A stretch of DNA of 64,000 bases from Schizophyllum amplum (taxonomy: Eukaryota > Basidiomycota > Agaricomycetes > Agaricales > Schizophyllaceae): NCBI GenBank assembly GCA_007026445.1, contig VDMD01000044.1, positions 169,334 through 233,333 of the forward strand. The letters are read 5' to 3'. Below, piece after piece: positions 19,926 to 30,356 of this stretch. The notes below the pieces were generated by a model, which searched no databases, was not told where the DNA came from, and worked only from the letters and a program-made list of their open reading frames with translations. The position numbers were made by a program, and so were the translations under genes. Numbering within the stretch: the first letter of the stretch is position 1; every line of letters begins with the position of its first letter.

Positions 19926-21615
19926 TCAAAAATCATCGTCCAACTCCGAGAAGTACGTAGACATGATATGATACGCCAAATTGAACACGTCCACATTATC
20001 GTGCTCCAGCAGGGCATGCACCGCCTCCAGCCCGCCCGCCTCCTCCAGCAGCAGCGCGTACTGGTTCAGCGCCCACGGATCGTCCGGGTCCCGGTCCATC
20101 TCCCCCACCCGCAGCACGCTCGACAGCGCATCCAACACGACGAGCGTGATGCGCGCGTCGCCCATCGAAAGCATCCCGCATAGAGGCTCCAACAAACCCT
20201 CCGCGACGAGAAAGCGCACCTGCGTCGGCGCCCCAGCCGCTGCATTTGCGAGCGCCCAGCACGCCTCCTTCCGCAGCGCCGGGTCCCCGTGCGCGAGCGC
20301 GCGTATGAGGGGCGGGACGGCGCCCGCGTTGAAGGCCGCCTGGATCTGCGCGGGCGGCCCGGCGGTGACGTTTGAGAGAGCGAGGGCAGCGTCGCGCCGG
20401 ACAGCCTCGCCTGGGTACGTGAGCAAGGACACGAGCGCGGGGAGCGCGCCGGCAACGACGACGGCATCGGTGGCGTCGTCGGAAGAGGCGGTGATGTTCT
20501 TGAGGGCTAGGAGGGCAGGCGTGATCACGCTCGGAGACGGATGGGCGAGAAGGGTGACGAGCGGCTCGCAGACGCCGACGCGGGCGGCGAGAGGCGCGTG
20601 GGCCTTTTCGCAGAGGTCTGTTAGTGCCCAGCATACGTCCACGAGCATCTCGCCGTCGCGGGTGTCGAGTAGTCGTAAGACCACTGGAAGGGCCAGAGCG
20701 ACCTGCGCATGTTTTAGATGAATGTATCGCGCTAGTGAAAAGAGAAATAACATACAGAGGCACTGTCTAGTCGCCCGCTCATGTGGCGGCAGAGATTGCT
20801 CATCGCCCATACGGCGATCTTCAGGACGGCCTGTTCAGCGGGTTCGTCGAGTACGTGCAATATTCCTTTTAGGGCGCCGCGGTCCAAGAGATGCGCGCGG
20901 GCAGGCGGACCGTCGCCCGCGATGTTGCCGAGCGCCCAGACCGCCTGCTCGCGCACGCCCGCAGAGTGCGAGTACAGCAGCTGCACCAGTCGCGGCGCCG
21001 CGTTCGCGTCGAGCACGGCGCGCGTCTCCTCAGGGGTCCCGCCGGCGATATTAGTCAACGCCCACGCGGCCTCGAACTGGGCGTCTAAGTCAGCGGCTGC
21101 GTACCGCGGCGCAGCGGAGTCCTTGCCTGCAGTCGTTCGTCGTCGGACGCGAGCAGGTGCGTCAGCCGCGATACGACGCCGCGCTCGATCATGCGCTCGA
21201 CAGGCGGGTTCGCCGTAGTGAGGACCTTGCGAAGTGTGGCGGCCGAGGCGAGTTGGCGGAGGGGCTCCTCGGAGAAGACGCCCTTGATGGCGTCGTCGGT
21301 GGTCTATTGCGCATGTACAGTCTTGTGAGTACTCGAGAGCGGTCTGGGAAGCCAACCTCACGTTGGTGTCGACGCCCAGCGCTTCGTCATCGGAGTCGGC
21401 GCCCGACGAGGGCAGGAAATGGCGCCGCTTCGAGACCTGTTCCTCACGTTTCTGTCTGCGAATCGAGACCTGCTGCTCCTCGCGACGCTTTCTCCGATCG
21501 TCCGCCTCCATGGCGCCCTTGGCCTTGTAAGCTGCACGCGCGAACAGAGACCGTCGTCAGGTGTAAATTTGCGCGAGTAAATGAGGGAGCACTTACTATT
21601 TCGTCTTGACCGCAT
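19926..21615 (-). CDS. Importin subunit alpha (karyopherin alpha)
   Basis: Nuclear import adaptor that would bind classical NLS cargo through armadillo repeats and importin beta through its N-terminal IBB domain. Five exons close exactly: 21615-21597, 21531-21362, 21303-21127, 21076-20756 and 20702-19926, giving 487 residues. The IBB shows RRNTYKAKG then RKRREEQQVSIRRQKREEQ and SKRR. ARM repeats follow, with the family Trp/Asn pairs in AAWALTNIAGG, AVWALGNIAGD, AVWAMSNLCR and ACWALANAAAG. In one repeat of the minor NLS site the usual Trp is Leu (AALALSNVTAG). The C-terminus VFNLAYHIMSTYF plus acidic end is typical. Intron 21126-21077 starts GCAAGG and ends CAG, a GC-AG intron. At 487 residues it is somewhat shorter than the usual ~530, so it may be a divergent paralogue of the housekeeping gene. 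Confidence 0.88.
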
Positions 21616-23717
21616 CTTTGTAAAGCGCTGAAGGACACTTTACAGCCTTCTTTGACGGTATGTGTAGGTTGAGTAGAGTTTCACGAGGAAACGAGCTGGT
21701 TGATGTTTGTGCGTGACCGTTGGAATCAAACCTGGGCGCCGTGGGAATAAACTTACAACCGGCCGGCGGGTCGGACCGCCGGACCGCTAGCTCGGGGAAC
21801 AGTGAACATCCGCACGTATGTCCTGCGTACATCGGCCGCTGGCGATCATCTCCATGGTCAACCCGAAATCCTTTCCATGCGCACTCTAAACGCGCGCGCC
21901 CGACTTCTGGCATAACGCGAGAGCGCTATCCGTCAGATCCTCGACAGATGATGCGTGAGCTGCTAGCAGGGATGCTGGCGATCTGGAGATGTCGCAGGCG
22001 TCGTCACGATTGAATTCTTCGCACCTACCGAGGTCGATAAATAAGGACATCGGTATTAGAAGGTGCATGCGCGTAGATTGGAAAGGGCGTACGCATGGCT
22101 TGGAATGCATACACGCCGTACCCAACTATCCGCTTGAAGTCGACCACGTCAGTCTTGAAGGCGTAGACATCACGCTCGAAGGCGTAGACCTCACGCTCGA
22201 AACCGCTCGCGTCTCTCTCGCTCGAAGCCACTCGCGGCTACCGCTTGAAGCCAGGAGCTACACGACCACCTTTGGAACAACATCAGCAAGGGCGATCACG
22301 GCTTGGCTTCGCGCATGGCGTCCTACTCTCCTCGCCACGCCTTCCATTCACCCACCAGGCGCTTTACTCATTCATCCCTCGCCCATGAAACCCGCAACCT
22401 ACTCACATTCCTCAGCCCACGCATCGACAGCTGCCGTCAATCGCTATCGCGTGCATGAGGCGGTTACGTCGTCAACGTCCAGCTGTGTACGCCGCGACGA
22501 TTACCCGCCCATTTCATAGTGTACGGCTAGGCGCGGGTCAGGAGAAGCAAGGTACCGTGTTCTGCTTGGGATGGTCTAACATCAGACTGACGATTCGCGT
22601 TCAGGGACCGAGTTCAAGCTCGTCTGCGTGCCGCGTCGTCCACCACCCCCGCCCTTCTTTATCGAAGCTCAAAGCGCGCGATCGCGGGATGTCAACCAAA
22701 TCGCTAAGGAGATGCGATCTGGCAACTCCGTCCATCCCTTCGAACTAAGCGGACATCGACGCCTTCGGGCTTTCGAGCTACGTGGGAGGAACGTCGAGGC
22801 CACGGCGCCTTGAGCAACGTCGAAGCCACGGCGCCTTGATGCGGTGACCTCCGCGACCTGTACATCAGCTGGTTCGTTCTCTTTAGACGTGTAATCATCG
22901 CAACCGGTTGACTGACGATGACGTGGTCTAAAGGGTGGACGGAGGCGGTATGGCGCAGTCGTTCGCCCGTCTTGCGCCTCACGACCCCAAAGTATTGGTA
23001 TGTCCGCTACAATGTCGCGAAGGGCTTACTCTTATCCATACTACGCTTCAGGATGGCGCGATGCGCAGAGTTAACTCGCAGTGGAGGCGCTGCAGTAAGA
23101 TGGGTGACGGGCTGTTAGCGCCGTCGGAAGACAAGGAGCAGCCAGCTACGGCAGGAGCTTGCACACCTTTTCGGCTGAGCGAAGCTGGATAGCGCTGTGC
23201 TCAGAGGCTGGAGAGCCTATTGCGCAGAGCTGACACTGCGAAGTCCTGACGTGCGTACCGACCGTTCAATTACACCCAAGCGCGACACGCATTGACATAT
23301 ATTTCCCTAGGCCCGTGTCCGAACCGCACTTGACGAGCTATGTACGCAAATGTAATGGCCAGCCTTCTTTCAAGTTTAGCTCAATCCTCCATGTTAGACG
23401 GCGTCATTATGCGACATAGGAGCTGTGTCCGTCACGTGTCAATACAACCTCTAGTCCCGCCGGGTGCACCACGCTGTCCGTTAACTTTGGGCCCGCGCGT
23501 ATAGGGGCTCGTGAGCGCGGCTCCACGTCTATCGGAAGCGGCTCCACGTCTATCGGAAGGCGAAGGCTATGAGATTAGGAGTGTCGTTCTGAATGTCGGG
23601 CGCCTGCATTCTCTGCCCTTCCTTCTTCCCACCGTCATCTCAGTCCGACGTCGAGGTACGAGGCTTCCTGTTTGTCTTTGCTTCATGTGAACTGACTTCT
23701 CTCAGAACGCATCTAAC
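21616..23717. other. Intergenic with small tandem duplications
   Basis: No gene is supported in 2.1 kb. Short direct repeats are seen: a 21-bp CTCGAAGGCGTAGAC unit three times (about 22150-22205), a 25-bp AACGTCGAAGCCACGGCGCC unit twice (about 22788-22840), and a 20-bp GCTCCACGTCTATCGGAAG unit twice (about 23521-23560). The frame at 21989-22519 is low-complexity in its centre and has no recognisable domain. Confidence 0.55.
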
Positions 23718-24878
23718 ATGGCCTTGCTCGTGAGACCGCTCGACGAGTGCCCAGATTACGCCACGGCTTGCCAGCTGGACCTGCCGGGAAACCGCCCTTT
23801 GGAGGAAACGCCTTTCTGGAATGCACAGTCCGCCGTTCAACAAGCCATCTGCACTTCGGTGCCTTTCATAAAGCAAAGGCGAACTTCTCCCCAGCATCTA
23901 CATCACGACGACTCTACTCTATCCGCCTCGACAAACTCATCTCTCATCGATCCCGCTCGCCGTCTCTATCCGGAGCTCGTATCCGAGATATTCGCCCATG
24001 TTCACGCGCTCGCCCCCGTACTCCGTCGGTCGGACCAAATTAGCCACACCGTCGCCTGCGTCTGCTCGACCTGGCGCACGATCGCCCTTAGCACGCCGTC
24101 GCTGTGGTCGACCATCGCCGTCGGCTCCTGGACGGCGGACCCGGATGCATATCTCTCTCACCGCATCGCGCTCAGCGGCAGCGCACCGCTGGACATCTGG
24201 ATCATCGCCACGGATCAGGTCCTTCACTGGTGTCTATGGCGGCTCCTCCGGCAGGCGTCTCGGTGGCGGAGGGTGGTTCTCAGGGGGCACGACTCTGTCT
24301 TTCGGATGTTCCCTGTCCCGCAACTTCCGATTCTGGAGGCCGCGTTCATCGACATCGACTCGTCCGCAGTACAAGCGGCTGAGGCCGAGGCCGTGCCTAC
24401 CTTGACTTTTCTCGATAACGCGCCGAATCTGCGTACAGTCTCTTTCGGCTACAGCAGCCCATACGTAACCTACGGCGCTCCCCTCGCCTGTCAATCGACG
24501 TTGACCGCGGCGACGTTCATCGTCCTGGAAAAGACGCTCGAAGACATGATGTACGCGCTCGACAATCTGCGTGCTCTGGAACAGCTCGAATTACGCTTAC
24601 GCGCTCGCGGCGGGGCTGCTACACCCGCGCCGCCGATCCATTCGCTTCTAGCGCCCCCTGCACCTGCGCCTCCTCTGGCCCCCGCCACACTACCAGGTCT
24701 CGTTACGGCCTCCTCGACGACCGAGACCACTCGACAGCCACCATCACCCGCGGCCATCCTTCCCGCCCTCACATGCATCGTACTCTCCTTCGACGATCAA
24801 GTCTTCCCGGTGTTGGACTACATCATAGCTCCGAATTTGAGGACCGTAATCATCCGCGACGCCGGTCAGATGCAGTAG
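23718..24878 (+). CDS. F-box protein, unrelated to the duplicated pair
   Basis: A 386-codon frame from an ATG. Around residues 78-125 is an F-box-like segment: YPELVSEIFAHVHALAP, then HTVACVCSTWRTIALSTPSL and W, the usual 'CSTWR..ALSTPSLW' ending of Agaricomycete F-box proteins. Leucine-rich repeat-like blocks follow (NLRTVSFGYSSPY, LRALEQLELRL, NLRTVIIRDAG). A proline/alanine/threonine-rich insertion lies at about residues 305-345. The predicted role is an SCF substrate adaptor. The 3' end is uncertain: the frame stops soon after a possible donor, and protein-like sequence continues at 24980-25080 (block LGVRLKFLEVGTRKGAPMQ), so a last exon may lie beyond 24878. Confidence 0.75.
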   Translation: MALLVRPLDECPDYATACQLDLPGNRPLEETPFWNAQSAVQQAICTSVPFIKQRRTSPQHLHHDDSTLSASTNSSLIDPARRLYPELVSEIFAHVHALAPVLRRSDQISHTVACVCSTWRTIALSTPSLWSTIAVGSWTADPDAYLSHRIALSGSAPLDIWIIATDQVLHWCLWRLLRQASRWRRVVLRGHDSVFRMFPVPQLPILEAAFIDIDSSAVQAAEAEAVPTLTFLDNAPNLRTVSFGYSSPYVTYGAPLACQSTLTAATFIVLEKTLEDMMYALDNLRALEQLELRLRARGGAATPAPPIHSLLAPPAPAPPLAPATLPGLVTASSTTETTRQPPSPAAILPALTCIVLSFDDQVFPVLDYIIAPNLRTVIIRDAGQMQ

Positions 24879-25280
24879 CCTCCCCCGCTTCGACCTCCTT
24901 CGCGTTCTTCGAAAGCCGCACGACTCAGACAGCTCCTCACTAGACAACCCCTTACTCCCGCTGTTGTGTTCATACTTCTGAATGCTACTTGTATCAGCGC
25001 TCAGAACTCTTGGCGTGCGATTGAAATTCCTCGAAGTGGGAACTCGGAAGGGAGCACCCATGCAGCGCATATACTGGTGCGCCGAAACGCTTCCCCGCCT
25101 TCGTCTGTGTGCTCAGGATGCATGTGTGTCGACTCTCCGTTTTCCCTGTTCCGCGCGGCTACCCACGCACAAACGCCGAACATTCTATCTCCCGGTCACG
25201 CGCGAAGCACTCACGTCAGCAGATGGGAACGACGAAGACACGCCTATGCCTCGAGGCAATAGGCCTCTCTACCGCCCATC
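24879..25280 (+). other. Possible 3' exon of the F-box gene, otherwise intergenic
   Basis: Between the F-box stop and the BTB start. The segment 24982-25200 reads as a protein-like block in one forward frame but no splice pair joins it to the upstream gene unambiguously. Nothing else is seen. Confidence 0.35.
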
Positions 25281-26274
25281 ATGGCGTCCTCGAAACATGA
25301 TAGCGCTGCAGCCCCATCCAAGCAGTGCGAGCAATGTCAGTCTCCGTACTCTCCCAGTTTCAACGCCTGACCGCGCGCAGTCTCGGATACCGGTGACCAC
25401 ATTGTCGTGTTCCGCTCATCGGACAACGTCTTGTTCAACATCGATCGCCGCCAGCTGCAGGCGACAACGAACGGTCCGCTTGCTGTCGACCTTCCCGCTG
25501 GTGTCAGGGATGTGACACCGCTCGAGGAAGACGCCGATACGCTAGAGACGCTCTTTCAATTTGTCTATCCGCGTGGGTATCCGTCACTTGAGGAGGCGGT
25601 GTTCGAACGTCTGTACAAGGTCGCTGAGGCGGCGGAGAAGTACGATGTGTGCCCAGCGGTAGCCATAACGAAGATTTGGATGAGGTATGTCTTGAAATCC
25701 GCCAATATGGCTTTTATCCCGCTCACAACCTATCGTTTCTAGCGCGTCTCAGAAGGAGCATTTGCTCGAGGTAATGTCGTACGCCTACAGACACGGCTAC
25801 GCTGCGCTTTTGGACAAGGTTGCCCCTCGCACTGTCGACGTCTCAGTTGAGAAGGCGTTGGATCAGTTCGCTTGTCTTCCTTTGTTTATCGCTTGGGTGA
25901 TCTTGAGTCATCGTCTATACAATCTCATCGCTCATCATGTATCACAGACGCGGTACAAGGATGCCTTTCACCAGCTGTTCCTTCGCACAACCGCTTTTGA
26001 CTACGTCGACTCACATCATACGATCTGTTACAAGTTCACGGTAGCCAAAGAGATGGTACACATGAAGATGCACGATCACACGCCGACATCTGTGAGTGAC
26101 GGGGAAGCACTCTTCGATGGAAAAGTACTAGAGGAGGTGGTTTCCGAATGCCCCTCCGAAACTTTGCATTACGCGCCTAATTGTCGCAAAAGCACTCGAA
26201 GATGGAAGGAGTCTTTGAAGCAAAGGATACGGGATGTGCCCCCTCTCTCGAGGTTCGAACCTCGCCCTATATAG
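25281..26274 (+). CDS. BTB/POZ domain protein
   Basis: Three exons close in frame: 25281-25335, 25381-25684 and 25743-26274 (introns 45 and 58 nt, GT-AG), giving 296 residues. Exon 2 contains the BTB core: DHIVVFRSSDNVLFNIDRRQ, then VTPLEEDADTLETLFQFVYP, LEEAVFERLYKVAEAAEKYD and the start of the helical extension. Exon 3 contributes HLLEVMSYAYRHGY and a C-terminal region with several His and Cys residues typical of the large Agaricomycete BTB expansion. By family these are protein-protein interaction modules, some acting with cullin-3; the partner is unknown. The start follows from the first in-frame ATG and a good donor (GTCAGT) after residue 18. Confidence 0.82.
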
Positions 26275-26966
26275 CATTCTTCTATCTTTTACAACGACCT
26301 GGTATTGTCTACGTACCCTTTACGGCTACATATGATGGGGCGGCGTGCCCGCCTTTACGTATCTTTTGTGCCCTTGACACATTACATGTCACGACGGATT
26401 CCGCCCAAGGCTTCGTACCAATGTCTTATTATATTTCCCCGTCCCTTGAATGACCGTGATGTCCAGTCGAATATCATATTCCTACCTCTAGCGTACATGT
26501 CAAGCAATAAATACAAATAATACACGTACAGCTCGCCCGACGTCGTGCATAACATATATCCGCCTGGGCGCATAAGGAAGTCACCGCAGATCTCTCCCGC
26601 TGACTTCATCGCCCGTCCCGACTCCCCCGAGACTCCACATCGTCCGGGCCCGGTGCGTCGAAGCTCTTGATCGTGTCCACAGTGACTTGTATGCCGAAAC
26701 TGCCCAGATCGCGCTGGTCAGACGGTCAGTACAAAGTACATCTGCGCGGACAAGCGCATACCTCGTGGTCCTCTGTGTACGCCGAGAACTGAGAGGCATC
26801 ACTTGATGAGCAGTAGTGGGTAAAGTGACAGGGAACACGTTCACCTTGCCCGATCTCGGCGATCCGAGAGCGAGGAATTCGCTGCCGACAGTGGGTAGCT
26901 GGTTTCCTAGAGAGTTTGTCAGTATAATGTGCGACGCTCTTGCGCAGCCACCATAATCTGAGTCCC
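26275..26966. other. Intergenic between BTB and DUF6534 genes
   Basis: AT-richer sequence just after the BTB stop, with CCCTATATAG at about 26262. A reverse-strand segment at 26580-26844 reads as protein-like and could be an additional 3' exon of the DUF6534 gene, reached if the intron-like GTGAGCTG...CTCTAG segment is spliced. This is not resolved. Confidence 0.4.
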
Positions 26967-28745
26967 CTATACCCGACGAGGGCTGTCGTCCCTCGGCGCG
27001 AACGTTTCTGAACCATCCGGACCGTACAGCTCACCTCTCGACGACCGCGATGACCGCGAGACGGGCACTTCCGTCGAGCGCTTTGCCGCATCGCGGGTGC
27101 GTGAGTTGAGACTGCTCATCAAGCTCACGCTGTACAGCTTGGCGAGCGCAAAGTTGAAGATGAGGTGCCTGCGCGGGAGGTCAAAATTAAAGCGTTTGAG
27201 GTTATGGCAACATTTGAGCGAAAGAAGTACGTGTGGAGATAGACTCACAATCCCGCTTGCTACAGCCGTCGATTCGACAAAGAGATAGATCAACATAAGA
27301 GTAGTAGGTGACTCTCGGCGAGAGATGCGCACGTTCGATACTACAGCGGAGAGCTCATCAGCGACAACCCCCACCGATGTCGCGGTCGACTTACAGAAAA
27401 GCACGATATCAACGAAGGCGACAACCGCAGTAAACGCTCCGGTCGGCAGCGCAACTACAGACGAGCGTCAGTAACCTTGGCAACTCACGGTAAGGTGTGG
27501 TACGACTGACGTCTGATGACCTTATCCACCAGCTCGTCCGTCGGCCTGTACCCCGTCTTGTGGCGCTCCTAAATTGGAACTTCAGTAGGTCGTTCTTCGA
27601 AAACAGAGGCTCATCCGCGCACTCTATTGAGAAAGCTTGAGTTAGCTAGGCGCATCCCGTACGGACGGAAGCATTACGCACAGATAAGAGACCAACACCG
27701 CCGTGATCAGCACATCTGCCACGCACTCGCACATCAGCCAGACCGCCGGCCATGCCTATTCGTGAAGAACGTCATGTCAGTAGGCTCCCCATACACATGA
27801 ACCGTTGACTTACTCTGAACTTCTGCAAGTCGTCGAACAGTGGATACATATAACAGTTCACAGCGGTGCCCAATCCGCCGACTGCGTGGAACGTGGATCA
27901 GCCGCATTGGACGGGGATAAGGCAACTAGAGGACTTGCCCAGTCCTGCTATCGTTGTAAGGACGACAGCGCCGATGACGACGTATTGCTTCGTTAACTTC
28001 GTGAGCCGCCAGACGTAGAAGAATTGGACCATGGCCGCGATAACGCACTGCGAGGGATGGCCCTGTAAGTCCACGAGCTCCCAATGTGTAGTTGGCGTAA
28101 GGACTTACGGTCGCCGCCGGATCTGCAGTGAACACTGGAGGAGAGAGAAGAAGGTCAATGTACGATAGAGCTGCATTACCAGTCGCATACTGACTCCAAT
28201 TCCCGTTCCTGATGTACTCGACGTCACCTACCCAGACGTTAGCGTTGCCATCCGACGAGATATCCAGGTCGGACATACCAAAATGGATGATGACGGAGTT
28301 GTACAAGAACATTGCGTCGAACACGCTGTTCGCAATATTTGCGATGTAGAGCACGGCGACCTAGAGCGAGTACATTATCAACATCAGTCGAGCAAATCCA
28401 TACGCCCGGGGAAGCAAGCAACCCACGAAAATCTTCACCCAACGCGAGTCACTGCGCACAGATCAATCAGCAGCACACGCCAGAGGTCGGGTCATGAGAC
28501 TGCCCGCGCTGAAGACGCCACTCACTCCCTGTACCGCCGTGCATAGCTCCAGACCTGCGCGCTTAAAAGACCCAACAAGGTCGCGTTGAAGATGAAGCCA
28601 ATGAACATCGGCCCATGGCTGTTGACCGAATACGTCAACCAACAGCACCGCCTTGGAGACAGCCGAACACGTACTTGATCTCCGCGAGCTGACCCGGACT
28701 CGACGGCGTGTCGACCGGGTCCGCAGCCAAGGAAAGCAGCCACAT
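26967..28745 (-). CDS. DUF6534 seven-helix membrane protein
   Basis: Multi-exon reverse-strand gene of the Agaricomycete DUF6534 integral-membrane family (function unknown). Exons that close in frame: 28745-28675, 28618-28526, 28451-28427, 28360-28279, 28227-28195, 28134-28109, 28062-27939, 27881-27814, 27755-27678, 27568-27511 and 27454-27395; a last exon starts at 27168. The join between 27395 and 27168 is not resolved and an extra small exon is likely. Hydrophobic segments in order: MFIGFIFNATLLGLL, VAVLYIANIANSVFDAMFLY, CVIAAMVQFFYVWRL, YVVIGAVVLTTIAGL, VWLMCECVADVLITAVLV, FTAVVAFVDIVLF and HLIFNFALAKLYSVSLMSSL. The NWMFTADPAATG loop and the final LAKLYSxSLMSSLNSR block are family hallmarks. 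Intron 27938-27882 begins GCAAGTCC and ends CAG (GC-AG type). A fragment covering exons 3-4 is duplicated near 38000. Confidence 0.78.
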
Positions 28746-28969
28746 GGGACAGGCAGAAAGGTCGTACGGGAAGCAGGCGGTCGTGCGTGCAGCACGCAGT
28801 CGGGGAGAGCGAGAGGTGACCGGAATTGAGACACGGGCGGATGGTGCAGGCGATGATGGCCTGTCGAGGGAGGAAGGGCAGGGGACGGGGCGCTAGGCGC
28901 GCGTTTTGCCTCCCTGGCCTGATACTTATGCGCCGGGCGTGTCACCTTACGCAGGGTCGGCGCGGGGCG

Positions 28970-29770
28970 CTAGCGCGCGTCGTGGTCGCTGTCGAGGGCA
29001 GATGCGCTGATAAGTCTGCACCGATGGGGCTGGTCCCCCGCTCCCGCGCCATCACGACTGAGCAGCGAACAATGGAGAGAAGGGTCCGGGGTGATTCCGA
29101 GGCGGGAGTGGGGGAACAGCGGGGGTCGTCGCTGTGTCGCGTCGCCTGAGGTCTGATCGTCGCTGGAAGCAGTGTGACTCTGATCTGTATGCAATGTCTT
29201 GGGCGCAGATGCCAGCGGATGATGAACATACATACCTGGGTCTCGCACCGTAACAATCGCCGAAGATGTCGGCGGCTGCGCAAGCAAAGCAGCAATCGAA
29301 GGTGGAAAGGTCGTATTCGGAACAAGGGCGAGGTGGTATACCTTGAGTATACGATACTCTCCTATTGCGGATGGCCGAAGGACCTTGCCAAAGCCAGCAT
29401 GAGAGGAGCGCGAGCCCCGAGCCTCGAGGTCGTCTCCATCAAGCTTCAGTGATTCCCAAGACTGAATCCTGAGCAGATCTCCGGTAGATGTGCTCTCGTA
29501 ACAGAGCAGCATAGCTCCCTCTCCTATTCATCAGGTATCAGCGCCTGGTCGACGGCTCTTCAGGCTACACGTACCGTCGAGCGCGTCGTCGTATACAACG
29601 ATTGAACTTCGTCGTCCCGCAGATTCGAGCGAGCCCTGCGGCAGAATCGTGAATGAGACGGTTAGAATCTGTTCTCCGCTATGGCCGTCGACGACGTCGT
29701 CCCAACCGTCCGCCAGTGATGATGGGCGTGGACAAGCTGCATAATCGTGAGAACTCCCATCCAACGACAC
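28970..29770 (-). CDS. Hypothetical protein, 5' end unresolved
   Basis: A reverse-strand gene upstream of, and in the same direction as, the DUF6534 gene. Exons supported by frame: up to about 29574 (blocks GEQILTVSFTILPQGSLES and SSIVVYDDALD), then after a GT-AG intron GAMLLCYESTSTGDLLRIQS and GFGKVLRPSAIGEYRILK, then after a second intron PPTSSAIVTVRDPG, and a last low-complexity exon ending at 28970. No domain is recognised. The regular alternation of polar and aliphatic residues resembles beta-rich C-terminal regions of fungal F-box proteins, but this is only an impression. The first exon has no ATG in frame, so at least one upstream exon is missing. Confidence 0.45.
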
Positions 29771-30356
29771 TCAGGGGACAATCCGCACGCTCCCACGCAG
29801 AGCGCGAAGGCTCCCGGCGAAAGCTCGACCCAGCTCTCGCATCGACCCAAAGAACCAATAAGTCGACCACTCACATGTTATACGCGAACCGCGACCGACA
29901 ACCCAACAGCGCATCGCCTTCGCGCCACACCCTACCGCCACGCCTTCGCGCCCACACACTCGCACCAACCCGAAGGAAAACGGAATCTCAACCATATTAA
30001 CAGAGCGAGATTGAGAAAAACTTGATATTAGTTCAAGCAGAATACTACACCACGTATACATCGGGTAAGAGACACGGAGCAAGAGCATCGCGCCGTCAGA
30101 AGCACAAGCACCGCTCCGTCGGAGGCACAAGCATCGCTCCGTCGGAGGCACAAGCATCGCTCCGTCGAAGGCAAGAACAGTAAGATATCCGCCGAGCGCA
30201 GCGTCGACGGCAAGCAGCTGCATATCAAGACAGCGAGCAGCATATCAAGAAAGGGACATAGGAGGGACAGCAGTGGTATTGGGGGAGGGGCGCATATCGC
30301 TTTGGCATCGCGCATACGGAAAGTAGCCGGGCACGAGCGAAAGACTAGCCGGGCCT
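29771..30356. other. Intergenic with a 21-bp repeat
   Basis: At about 30098-30172 the unit GCACAAGCATCGCTCCGTCG repeats three to four times. No gene is visible. The 3' end of the PWWP gene lies at 30357. Confidence 0.55.

Noticed and set aside
25159..25515. 177-codon frame 24982-25515 as a separate gene
   Set aside because: Its second half overlaps the start and first intron of the BTB gene in another frame; only the first ~35 codons look protein-like.
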